Shown here one piece after another: positions 9,725 to 16,891 of a stretch of DNA of 52,767 nt. Numbering within the stretch: position 1 is the first letter of the stretch; each line of letters starts with the position of its first letter. Where the stretch lies: positions 1 through 52,767 of the forward strand of contig JAISVR010000016.1 of assembly GCA_031271465.1 (NCBI GenBank), in the 5' to 3' direction. The stretch is from Prevotellaceae bacterium. Lineage in GTDB: Bacteria; Bacteroidota; Bacteroidia; Bacteroidales; Paludibacteraceae. A program made the translations under genes and the position numbers. The notes beneath the pieces were generated by a model, which saw only the letters and a program-made list of their open reading frames with translations, did not search any database and was not told where the DNA came from.

Positions 9725-9732
9725 TACTTTTG
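9725..9732 (+). promoter_or_regulatory. -7 element of the WecA/MraY-like gene
   Basis: TACTTTTG matches TAnnTTTG and lies 41 bases before the ATG. No TTTG is found 19-21 bases upstream, so only the -7 half is supported. The 226-base gap 9548-9773 is a divergent promoter region. Confidence 0.55.
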
Positions 9733-9773
9733 CCCCCTCAAAGTAGATAAGAAAAATAACAAAAAAAGTAGAG

Positions 9774-10883
9774 ATGCTTTTGGTGCGTGAAATAGTTCAG
9801 GAGATTTTGCTCCATTATCCGGCTGTGGTGATAGCTATATCATTTTCAATAGGCTTATTTTTTATGCCTTTTGTGCTTAAAATGGCTATTCGAAAACAAA
9901 TGGTAGTGCGACCCAATCGCCGTACATCGCACCATGGCAATGTACCCAATGTAGGAGGTATCAATATTTTCTCTTCTTTTCTTATCACATTGCTGTTGGC
10001 ATCGCCCTCCCTTTCGGTCAACAGTTTGATACTTGCCGGAATGTATTTCATATTTGTTGTTGGATTTATCGATGATTTACTTGATTTTTCTCCCCGTAAA
10101 AAACTGCTTGGCGAATTGATAGCCGCTTTTATACTCATAGTGCTTGCTGATATTCGGCTTACTAATTTGCATGGGCTTTTGGGGATATATGAAATTTCGG
10201 AACAATATATTATTATCAGTTATGTTATTTCGGCTTTCTTATTCCTGCTTATTATAAATAGCCTGAATCTTATTGATGGAGTTGATGGCTTGGCTACAGG
10301 TATCGGTATGGTTATTTGTTCATTTTTTGGCATTTATTTTCAACTTACGGGTTGTATTGAATTGGCAATAATGGCATACAGTTTTATTGGCGCATTGGCA
10401 CTGTTCTTTATTTATAATGTATTTGGAGGTCGTTCCAAGATTTTTATGGGCGATTCGGGTTCGCTGGTGTTGGGCTTTGTTGTATATATTCTTGTGGTGA
10501 AATTCTGTGAACTCAATATCATTACCAACCAAACTTTGCCTTATTATATTTGTGCTGCTCCGGCTGTGGCAGTATGCGTATTGTCAGTGCCGCTTATTGA
10601 TACCCTTCGAGTAATGATTACCCGCATCAAACATGGACATTCGCCTTTCAAGGCAGATAAAAATCATGTACATCATCTGCTGCTCAGCCTTGGGTTTTCG
10701 CATCGTCAGGTAACACTCATTCTTGTGTTGGTCAATATATCTTTTATCGGTTTGGCATTTATTGGTCGCTGCTGGTCAAACTTTGTACTTGGTGGTATAG
10801 CTGTATTATTGTCGATTATTTATACCGTCATTGTATGGAGAATTCTTAATCGCCGGCAAGCGAAAAACAACCTTAAAGTTTAA
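9774..10883 (+). CDS. Undecaprenyl-phosphate GlcNAc-1-phosphate transferase family (WecA/MraY-like)
   Basis: This is a 369-residue polytopic enzyme of the family that moves a sugar 1-phosphate from a UDP-sugar onto undecaprenyl phosphate at the cytoplasmic face of the membrane. Family motifs are visible in order: RPNRRTSHHGNVPNVGGI, GFIDDLLDFSPRKKL (the Asp-Asp pair), NSLNLIDGVDGLA, FMGDSGSL, and the cytoplasmic HSPFKADKNHVHHLLL. The last motif is typical of the WecA/TagO branch rather than of MraY, which sits in the mur cluster. It may start O-antigen, capsule or other lipid-linked glycans, possibly including the product of the operon at 1-6146, but it is transcribed on its own on the other strand. 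Confidence 0.9.
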   Translation: MLLVREIVQEILLHYPAVVIAISFSIGLFFMPFVLKMAIRKQMVVRPNRRTSHHGNVPNVGGINIFSSFLITLLLASPSLSVNSLILAGMYFIFVVGFIDDLLDFSPRKKLLGELIAAFILIVLADIRLTNLHGLLGIYEISEQYIIISYVISAFLFLLIINSLNLIDGVDGLATGIGMVICSFFGIYFQLTGCIELAIMAYSFIGALALFFIYNVFGGRSKIFMGDSGSLVLGFVVYILVVKFCELNIITNQTLPYYICAAPAVAVCVLSVPLIDTLRVMITRIKHGHSPFKADKNHVHHLLLSLGFSHRQVTLILVLVNISFIGLAFIGRCWSNFVLGGIAVLLSIIYTVIVWRILNRRQAKNNLKV

Positions 10884-10988
10884 CTCTTTTTTCCTCTTTC
10901 AAAAAGAAAAAACAATCTGCTGTGAACCTCTGTAGCATTGTTGATAAAAATAAGCAATAAAGAATACTTTTCATCCGAAATTTAAAAC

Positions 10989-10996
10989 TACCTTTG
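10989..10996 (+). promoter_or_regulatory. -7 element before the carboxyltransferase gene
   Basis: TACCTTTG matches TAnnTTTG and lies 63 bases before the ATG at 11060. No clear TTTG is seen upstream. The rest of the gap 10884-11059 holds only A/T-rich sequence. Confidence 0.5.
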
Positions 10997-11059
10997 CGGC
11001 TGTTTTTTCGGTGAGAAACTTTTTGACCGAATAGTTTAACTTAATTCAGATAAAATTCT

Positions 11060-12604
11060 ATGTCGTTAAAGAAAAACATTTTAGCGTTGCGCGAAAAGAA
11101 AGCAATGGTGCAAAAAGGTGGTGGCGATGCGGCTATCGAAAAGCAAATTGCCATGGGCAAAATGACTGCTCGTGAGCGTATTGTAGCTTTGCTTGACCCC
11201 GAATCGTTTCATGAATACGATTTATTTGTTCAACACGAAGAACGCAACTTTGGTATGGACAAAAAAGAACTTGCCGGCGATGGCGTTATTACCGGAACGG
11301 GAACTATTTACGGAGCTCCTGTTTGTGTATATGCACAAGACTTCACGGTGATGGGAGGTTCGTTGGGTTTAAAACATGCCCGGAAAATTACTAAAATAAT
11401 GGACCTTGCACTCAAGCTCAAAGTGCCTTGCATTGGCATCAACGATTCTGGTGGTGCGCGTATTCAGGAAGGTATCGGAGCATTGGCAGGCTATGGTGAA
11501 ATTTTTTATCGCAACACGCTTGCATCGGGTGTTATTCCGCAAATATCGGTAATACTTGGTCCTTGCGCGGGCGGTGCTGTATATTCTCCTGCTCTTACCG
11601 ATTTCGTTTTCGTAGTAGAAAATATTTCAAAAATGTTTATCACCGGTCCGAATGTGATAGAAACCGTGCTCGGTGAAAAAATTTCACAAGAAGCCCTCGG
11701 AGGTGCACGCGTACATGCCGAAATTACCGGTAATGCACATTTCTATGCCGAGAGTGAAAAAGAATGTTTCGAACAAATTAAAAAACTCGTTTCTTTCCTT
11801 CCTTGGAATAACTCGCAAAAGGCAGAAGCCATTACTCCGGTTGCGCCAACATTTAAAAAGAATATTGAGGATATTATTCCTGCCGACCCAAAACAACCTT
11901 ATGATGTACGCGATGTAATCAAGGTATTGGTTGATAAATCCGACTTTTTTGAAGTTCAGGAACTTTTTGCCCCGAATATTGTTATTGGTTTCGGACGCAT
12001 GGATGGCGAAACGGTAGGTTTTGTAGCCAACCAACCGCTCTATCTTGCGGGCGTTCTCGATTGCGACAGTTCGGACAAGGCTTCCCGTTTTATCCGCTAT
12101 TGCGATTCGTTCAATATTCCGATTGTTACCCTCGAAGATATGCCGGGTTACTTGCCGGGTGTAGATCAGGAACATGACGGAGTTATCCGCCATGGAGCAA
12201 AAATGCTTTATGCGTATTCTGAAGCTACGGTGCCGAAAATGACTGTTATTCTGCGTAAGGCTTACGGTGGCGGCTATATCGCGATGAATTCGCGCCACCT
12301 TGGTGCCGATTTCGTATTTGCGTGGCCAAGTGCCGAGATTGCTGTGATGGGTCCCGAAGGAGCTGCCAACATTATTTTCCGCAAGGAGATAATGGAAGCT
12401 GCCGACCAGGATGCCATGCGTCAGGAAAAAGTACAGGAATACATCGACAAGTTTGCCAACCCTTATGTGGCAGCTTCAAAAGGTTACATTGACGCGGTTA
12501 TCGAACCATCGGAAACCCGCTCATTGTTGTTGCACGCTTTACAAGTGAGTCAAGAGAAGGAAGATTATCGTCCGGCGAAAAAACATGGTATTCCTCCATT
12601 CTAA
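11060..12604 (+). CDS. Biotin-dependent acyl-CoA carboxyltransferase (PccB/MmdA type)
   Basis: This 514-residue protein has the two crotonase-like halves of carboxyltransferase beta subunits. Visible marks are TARERIVALLD near the start, SGGARIQEG and GPCAGGAVYSPALTDF in the N-half (biotin and CoA side), and VTLEDMPGYLPG, RKAYGGGYIAMNSRHLG and GPEGAANIIFRKEI in the C-half. These proteins transfer carboxyl between carboxybiotin and propionyl-, acetyl- or methylmalonyl-CoA. In Bacteroidota the same family serves propionyl-CoA carboxylase and the sodium-pumping methylmalonyl-CoA decarboxylase. A biotin carrier gene follows, but neither a biotin carboxylase nor a decarboxylase beta subunit lies nearby, so the direction of the reaction stays open. 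Confidence 0.93.
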   Translation: MSLKKNILALREKKAMVQKGGGDAAIEKQIAMGKMTARERIVALLDPESFHEYDLFVQHEERNFGMDKKELAGDGVITGTGTIYGAPVCVYAQDFTVMGGSLGLKHARKITKIMDLALKLKVPCIGINDSGGARIQEGIGALAGYGEIFYRNTLASGVIPQISVILGPCAGGAVYSPALTDFVFVVENISKMFITGPNVIETVLGEKISQEALGGARVHAEITGNAHFYAESEKECFEQIKKLVSFLPWNNSQKAEAITPVAPTFKKNIEDIIPADPKQPYDVRDVIKVLVDKSDFFEVQELFAPNIVIGFGRMDGETVGFVANQPLYLAGVLDCDSSDKASRFIRYCDSFNIPIVTLEDMPGYLPGVDQEHDGVIRHGAKMLYAYSEATVPKMTVILRKAYGGGYIAMNSRHLGADFVFAWPSAEIAVMGPEGAANIIFRKEIMEAADQDAMRQEKVQEYIDKFANPYVAASKGYIDAVIEPSETRSLLLHALQVSQEKEDYRPAKKHGIPPF

Positions 12605-12612
12605 ATGTTTTC

Positions 12613-12698
12613 GTGTAAAGTGTAAGTAGTAAAGTGTATTTTTTACTCTTTATTTATCCTTACACCTTGCACAATTATTTTACACTTTACACTTTACT
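12613..12698. repeat. Inverted-repeat spacer between carboxyltransferase and biotin carrier genes
   Basis: A 13-base arm (GTGTAAAGTGTAA, 12613-12625) is repeated in inverse at 12680-12692. A second overlapping pair, AGTAAAGTGTA near 12628 and TACACTTTACT near 12688, allows another pairing. The right arms run to within five bases of the biotin carrier ATG, so a folded transcript could limit its translation start. Confidence 0.6.
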
Positions 12699-12702
12699 CA
12701 AA

Positions 12703-13029
12703 ATGAATAAAGAAATAAAAAACGAACTTGTAGATTTTGCCGTTACGGCACGCAAGTATAAAACCTTGCTGACTCCAAAATATAAACTGCGCAAGTTTTG
12801 GGTAAACCCCAACCCGATGGAAGTGCATTCGCTTATTCCGGGAACGGTGGTGGATATTTTTGTTAAGGAAGGGCAATTTGTTAAAGAAGGCGAACCTATG
12901 CTCATTTTGGAAGCTATGAAAATGAGAAACCTTATCACAATGCCTTTTAGTGCCAAAATTAAAAAGATTCATATCGAAAAAGGTATCAAAATCCCAAAAG
13001 AAGCCTTGTTGGTAGAATTGGAAAAGTAA
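12703..13029 (+). CDS. Biotin carboxyl carrier subunit
   Basis: This 108-residue protein is a biotinyl domain with a short N-terminal extension. The biotinylation motif EAMKM places the target lysine at residue 73, inside the usual hammerhead fold (LIPGTVVDIFVKEGQFVKEG to MPFSAKIKKIHIEKGIKI). The N-terminal part (YKTLLTPKYKLRKFWVNPNP) matches what I recall of small Bacteroidota carriers, and the Ala/Pro-rich linker of decarboxylase gamma subunits is missing. The ATG at 12703 is preferred over an in-frame upstream ATG, whose extra residues would be read from the inverted-repeat spacer. It is read with the carboxyltransferase 98 bases upstream and is followed by a strong terminator. Confidence 0.93.
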   Translation: MNKEIKNELVDFAVTARKYKTLLTPKYKLRKFWVNPNPMEVHSLIPGTVVDIFVKEGQFVKEGEPMLILEAMKMRNLITMPFSAKIKKIHIEKGIKIPKEALLVELEK

Positions 13030-13041
13030 ATAAAAAACAAT

Positions 13042-13083
13042 AAACAGCAACGCCCGAAAAATTAATTTCGGGCGTTGCTGTTT
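13042..13083 (+). terminator. Strong intrinsic terminator of the carboxyltransferase operon
   Basis: An 18-bp perfect stem (AAACAGCAACGCCCGAAA at 13042-13059 with its complement at 13066-13083) and a 6-base loop end in a T-run. The symmetric A/T flanks mean it may also stop the convergent gene on the other strand. Confidence 0.92.
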
Positions 13084-13097
13084 TGAATAGAATAGGA

Positions 13098-13124
13098 GAG
13101 ATGCTGAAACAAGTTCAGCATGAC
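13098..13124. repeat. Dispersed repeat GCTGAAACAAGTTCAGC, copy 1
   Basis: Positions 13098-13124 run GAGATGCTGAAACAAG then TTCAGCATGAC. The reverse complement recurs at 15863-15889 with one difference. It is an imperfect palindrome between two convergent genes, like the short dispersed repeats common in Bacteroidota spacers. Confidence 0.75.
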
Positions 13125-13135
13125 ATCGGTTTTTC

Positions 13136-13882
13136 TTATTTCTCGTCTTTAAATTTATTCCAAAGTTGTAAAGCATAATCGCGATATTCTTGCGGCACTT
13201 GGCTCCATGATTTGTCGGGTACGATTTCGCCGCCAAAACTCTTTTCGCCAACAGTAATTACGCGTAAACCCTCCATGGTATGTGTTTTGGTACCGCGTTT
13301 GAGCACAATTTTAATATTGGCAGGCGTAGTGGCGTTATCGCGACATAAGAATTGATATACCAGCCAAACTTCAGCCTGTCCGTCCTTGTCAATATCGGTA
13401 ACGAGCGGTTTGCTAAGATATTCGCCACTCAAATGACGATACGAACATTCCATTTGGTTGTGGTCTGTGTTGCGCCACACGAGCGTTGCTGTGTTATTAT
13501 TTAGCACATAGTGATATACAAACAAGCCCTTAAGTCGATGCTCGGCTTCGGCAGGGCGCAAGGTGTCCATTCGTCCGCCAACATATTCGCCGCGTTCCAT
13601 TTTGCCGTTCACTTTTTTACTGCCTTCAAATTTTCCTTCGCTGCGAATAAGTTCGTATTGTCCGGAAGCATTTTGCGCTGTGTGAGTAGTGATTAATCGT
13701 GTTTCGGTAGCAATGATAAAATGTTTACCTTCTTTATCCGTCCAGGTTTGGCACGACGAGATTTTGTTTTTCTTCAACGGAATTTGTTTGGGAATAGATG
13801 CCGAATCGACATCGCTGACTGTAATATTGCCAAAGGCAAGCTGACTTACGAGCAAAAACAGGGCTACAAAACGAATGTTCAT
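13136..13882 (-). CDS. Exported protein of unknown function
   Basis: This 248-residue protein has a signal peptide (MNIRFVALFLLVSQLAFG). The mature part holds ISSCQTWTDKEGKHFIIATETR near residues 42-63 and a calcium-loop-like DIDKDGQAEVWLVYQF near residue 165, as in FG-GAP or EF-hand-like repeats. From memory it resembles the M949_RS01915-type surface-polysaccharide-associated proteins of Bacteroidota, but that is a recollection and no enzyme motif can be named. It has its own promoter and runs convergent to the biotin carrier gene, ending beyond the terminator. Confidence 0.75.
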   Translation of the reverse strand: MNIRFVALFLLVSQLAFGNITVSDVDSASIPKQIPLKKNKISSCQTWTDKEGKHFIIATETRLITTHTAQNASGQYELIRSEGKFEGSKKVNGKMERGEYVGGRMDTLRPAEAEHRLKGLFVYHYVLNNNTATLVWRNTDHNQMECSYRHLSGEYLSKPLVTDIDKDGQAEVWLVYQFLCRDNATTPANIKIVLKRGTKTHTMEGLRVITVGEKSFGGEIVPDKSWSQVPQEYRDYALQLWNKFKDEK

Positions 13883-13910
13883 AATGGATATGTTTTTTTA
13901 AATTTTCGGA

Positions 13911-13944
13911 CAAAAATAATGTTTTTTTTAATGCTTAGCCCAAA
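13911..13944 (-). promoter_or_regulatory. Promoter of the exported protein gene
   Basis: On the minus strand, TTTG (13941-13944) and TATTTTTG (13911-13918) are 22 bases apart, one base longer than the usual maximum. The ATG follows about 28 bases downstream. Confidence 0.55.
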
Positions 13945-14089
13945 ACTGTTCTAAAAAATATCGGAACTATCCCTTTGAGGCTTGTTCTTTCTCTTAATGA
14001 CGCGTATGCTTAATAGGGATAGTTTCGATTTATTTTACCGGCAGCCTCGTGCGAACATTGGAAAGCTTCCCCAAATATTGGGACGATCC

Positions 14090-14118
14090 GTTCTCCCGAA
14101 TTTGTAATTCGGAAGAAC
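14090..14118 (-). terminator. Terminator-like hairpin downstream of menA
   Basis: In the menA transcript the arms GTTCTTCCGAATT and AATTCGGGAGAAC form a 13-bp stem with one U-G pair and a 3-base loop, seven bases past the menA stop. No U-run follows, so it may instead be an RNA end-stabiliser or a dispersed repeat. Nothing else was recognised in 13945-14089. Confidence 0.5.
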
Positions 14119-14124
14119 GAACGC

Positions 14125-15015
14125 CTAATCAATCAACAATCCTACCGACAGTAAAACGCCAAGCAACAACAGGTTAGCGGCAGTTCTGCCTAAAATACGG
14201 TTTAACTCGCGTCCGCGCCAAATAACACGCATTTTTTTCCATGCAGTGAAATGAAACGGCAAATATCCCAACGGTAATATTGCAGCCAATGGCTTGTGCG
14301 AAAAAAAGAAGGCGCAAAGCACCACCGCCGCAATACCATTAATAAGGTAAAAATAATTGCCGAAAACTTCGCCAAAAATCACAATCGTAGTGTGCTTATT
14401 GCTTGTACGGTCGGTATCGCGGTCGCGAAAATTATTCACCACCAAAATATTCACAGCACCCAAACCTACCACCGCTCCGGCAATAAAAGCCGGCGGGAAG
14501 AAATATCCTGCCTGAACGAAAAACGAAAAAACCACCGCCACCAAGCCGAAAAACACCAGTACAAACACATCGCCCAAGCCGTGGTATGCCAAAGGATAAG
14601 GTCCTGCGGTATATGCAAGCAGCGCAAGAATACACAGCGCGCCAACAATAATCATTGTCCAGCCGCCAAAAGCAATCAAGCCTAAACCGGCAAAACATGC
14701 CAGTACAATCGCCACCAGCGTAGCGCGGAGCATTGCCTGCGGCGAAATCCAGCCCGAAGCCACTGCCCGTGCAGGACCTAAACGAGTTTCATCGTCGGTT
14801 TTTTTAACAAAATCGAAATAATCGTTGGCAAAATTCGATGCAATTTGTGCCAGCAAGGCAAATGCCAAACACAGCACCGCAGGCAAAAGCCTGAAACTGC
14901 CCACACTTTGCGCCAATGCCGAAGCCACCAACACCGGCACACTGCCTGCTGCCAAAGTCTTTGGACGCATAGCAAGCAACCACGCTCGAAAGGAATTTTT
15001 ATTCACGATTTTCAT
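14125..15015 (-). CDS. menA: 1,4-dihydroxy-2-naphthoate polyprenyltransferase
   Basis: MenA attaches the polyprenyl chain to 1,4-dihydroxy-2-naphthoate and makes demethylmenaquinone at the inner membrane. This 296-residue UbiA-family protein has about nine membrane helices and both aspartate-rich motifs: NFANDYFDFVKKTDDETRLG (residues about 61-80) and NNFRDRDTDR (about 194-203), which bind the prenyl diphosphate through magnesium. The N-terminal WLLAMRPKTLAAGSVPVL is also typical. It is transcribed divergently from yebC with promoters back to back. No other men genes lie nearby. Confidence 0.96.
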   Translation of the reverse strand: MKIVNKNSFRAWLLAMRPKTLAAGSVPVLVASALAQSVGSFRLLPAVLCLAFALLAQIASNFANDYFDFVKKTDDETRLGPARAVASGWISPQAMLRATLVAIVLACFAGLGLIAFGGWTMIIVGALCILALLAYTAGPYPLAYHGLGDVFVLVFFGLVAVVFSFFVQAGYFFPPAFIAGAVVGLGAVNILVVNNFRDRDTDRTSNKHTTIVIFGEVFGNYFYLINGIAAVVLCAFFFSHKPLAAILPLGYLPFHFTAWKKMRVIWRGRELNRILGRTAANLLLLGVLLSVGLLID

Positions 15016-15034
15016 CCGCTTGAAATTTTGTTCG

Positions 15035-15062
15035 CAAAAGTAAATAAAATAATTTTTGCAAA
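15035..15062 (-). promoter_or_regulatory. Possible promoter of menA
   Basis: On the minus strand, TACTTTTG (15035-15042) lies 20 bases before the menA ATG, with TTTG at 15059-15062. The 16-base spacing is short, so the -33 part is doubtful. Confidence 0.5.
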
Positions 15063-15066
15063 AAAT

Positions 15067-15097
15067 TTTGCTCCTTGCGCTGTGATTTTTACTTTTG
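15067..15097 (+). promoter_or_regulatory. Promoter of yebC
   Basis: TTTG (15067-15070) and TACTTTTG (15090-15097) are 19 bases apart, a full consensus Bacteroidota promoter. The predicted start of transcription falls about 25 bases before the ATG. Confidence 0.8.
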
Positions 15098-15130
15098 CAA
15101 ACGAAAAAAATAAAAAACCATCAAATTTTT

Positions 15131-15856
15131 ATGGGAAGAGCATTCGAATATCGCAAGGCAACCAAGATGAAACGCTGGGGAAATATGGCGCGCGTATTTA
15201 CCAAGCTGGGAAAACAAATTACTATCGCTGTGAAAGAAGGAGGCGCAGATCCGGAAACAAATCCTCGTCTGAGAGTGCTGGTACAGCAATCGAAAAAAGA
15301 AAATATGCCCAAAGAAAATGTAGAAAGGGCAATTAAAAAAGCAAGTTCGAAAGACGAGGCAGACTACAAGGAAATGAACTACGAAGGCTACGGTCCGAAT
15401 GGAATAGCCATTTTTGTAGAAACTGCAACAGACAATACCACACGCACGGTTGCCAATGTGCGCAGCTATTTCAATAAATTTGGCGGTTCGTTGGGCACAA
15501 CAGGCAGTTTGGAATTTTTATTTACGCGCAAATGCGTGTTCCACATTGCGGCAAAAGAAGGCATTTCGCTCGAAGACCTCGAATTGGAATTGATAGATTT
15601 TGGTGTGGATGAGGTTTTTGCCGACGAAAACGAAATTATCATTTACGGCGAATTTAAATCCTACTCCGAAATTCAAAAATACTTGGAAGAAAACGGTTTT
15701 GAAATACAAAGTGCCGAATTTGAGCGTATCCCAAACGACACAAAAGAAGTTACGGAAGAGCAACGCGAACAGGTAATGAAACTTATAGATAAACTTGAAG
15801 ACGATGAAGATGTACAAAATGTATATCACAATATGAAAGAAGAGGAGGAAGAATAA
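15131..15856 (+). CDS. yebC: YebC/PmpR family protein (TACO1-like)
   Basis: This 241-residue protein has the YebC fold throughout: MGRAFEYRKATKMKRWG, a helical first domain with GGADPETNPRL and ENMPKENVERAIKKA, then the acidic domains with YEGYGPNGIAIFVETATDN and TRTVANVRSYFNKFGG. YebC proteins were first described as transcription regulators and are now linked to relief of ribosome stalling at proline-rich stretches. The start at 15131 is chosen because the family begins there (MGRAFEYRK) and because an in-frame upstream ATG at 15095 overlaps the -7 element. The C-terminus is strongly acidic (KEEEEE). Confidence 0.95.
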   Translation: MGRAFEYRKATKMKRWGNMARVFTKLGKQITIAVKEGGADPETNPRLRVLVQQSKKENMPKENVERAIKKASSKDEADYKEMNYEGYGPNGIAIFVETATDNTTRTVANVRSYFNKFGGSLGTTGSLEFLFTRKCVFHIAAKEGISLEDLELELIDFGVDEVFADENEIIIYGEFKSYSEIQKYLEENGFEIQSAEFERIPNDTKEVTEEQREQVMKLIDKLEDDEDVQNVYHNMKEEEEE

Positions 15857-15862
15857 TGTGCC

Positions 15863-15889
15863 GTCATGCTGACCTTGTTTCAGCATCTC
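15863..15889. repeat. Dispersed repeat GCTGAAACAAGTTCAGC, copy 2 (inverted)
   Basis: This is the reverse complement of 13098-13124 with a single base change. It starts seven bases after the yebC stop. Confidence 0.75.
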
Positions 15890-15907
15890 ACATAAAAACA
15901 CAAGAGA

Positions 15908-15924
15908 TGCGGGTTAAGCCCGCA
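15908..15924. repeat. Small hairpin TGCGGG-ttaag-CCCGCA
   Basis: A 6-bp GC-rich stem with a 5-base loop lies between yebC and the next gene. There is no T-run, so it is not a standard terminator. Confidence 0.5.
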
Positions 15925-15958
15925 CAATTAAAACAGTAAAAATGATTAAATAAACAGA

Positions 15959-16891
15959 ATGAAAAAATTATCCCTATTATTCCTTGTGTTGCTTGCCATG
16001 AGCGCATCGGCACAAAACAAGCAAATCAAAAAAGTTCCGGTTGACAGTTTAGCCAAAGTAAAAAAAATAATTATTTCGGAAAATCTGCCTAAGCATGAAC
16101 AGGAACTGCAAGCCCTGTTCAACCGTTTGTTGAAAGAAGATACCAACGACAGTATGCGTATTGCGATAAACGAAGAAATTCGTACAAAACTGCATGCCTC
16201 CCTGCGCGAAAGAGGCAGCTTCCTCTATGGTTTCGATAGCCTGAGCAGTTTGGGCAAAATTTATTCGAACGACTACAACCTGCGTATCTACACCTGGGCT
16301 TGCGAATTGGAAGACCTTTCCTACCGCTTCTATGGCTTTATTCAGGATTTCGACGATGAAAAAATCTATCCGCTTATGCAAAACTCAGCCGTTTACCTGC
16401 CCGCGCCCGACCGTCCGATAGCATTTAACCGCTGGTATGGCGCACTCTACTACAACGCGATAAAAGTACAAAGCGGCGATTTCCCTGTTTACATCCTGCT
16501 TGGTTGGAGCCAGCCGAACCCAAATACAAAAATGAAAGTAATGGATGTGCTCGATTTCGGCAACGAACGCCTTGTATTAGGCAGCCCTATTTTCAAAGGC
16601 ATAGCGAAAAAAGGCAAAGATTACCGCCTGCTGTTTACCTACTGTTCGGAGTTGAACATGTCGCTCAACTACGAGGAAAAGCAAAAACGCTTCGTGTTCG
16701 ACCATCTTACGCCTATGACTACCGACAGGGGAACTAACCCTGCCACGGGTGAAACCATTACCGAAAACCGCGGTTGCAACGGACCCGACATGTCGTACGA
16801 TGCGTTGCAGCAGAAGCGCAAAAACTGGTTCTCCAAAAAGTTTATTTGGGTGCTCAAGCGCGATGTGAATGTAACAAACGATTTTGATTAA
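15959..16891 (+). CDS. Exported protein of unknown function
   Basis: This 310-residue protein has a clear type I signal peptide (MKKLSLLFLVLLAMSASAQ). The mature protein is mixed alpha/beta, with recognisable blocks LRIYTWACELED (about residue 105), RWYGALYYNAI and YILLGWSQPNPNTKMKVMDVL (about 160-195). From memory such proteins are common and uncharacterised in Bacteroidota; I recognise no catalytic motif. Its stop codon is followed at once by the ATG of the dipeptidyl peptidase gene, with no bases between, so the two are probably co-transcribed and may act in the same compartment. Confidence 0.8.
   Translation: MKKLSLLFLVLLAMSASAQNKQIKKVPVDSLAKVKKIIISENLPKHEQELQALFNRLLKEDTNDSMRIAINEEIRTKLHASLRERGSFLYGFDSLSSLGKIYSNDYNLRIYTWACELEDLSYRFYGFIQDFDDEKIYPLMQNSAVYLPAPDRPIAFNRWYGALYYNAIKVQSGDFPVYILLGWSQPNPNTKMKVMDVLDFGNERLVLGSPIFKGIAKKGKDYRLLFTYCSELNMSLNYEEKQKRFVFDHLTPMTTDRGTNPATGETITENRGCNGPDMSYDALQQKRKNWFSKKFIWVLKRDVNVTNDFD

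Noticed and set aside
12634-12702. Longer start for the biotin carrier
   Set aside because: The extra residues are read from the inverted-repeat spacer, and the family N-terminus starts at 12703.
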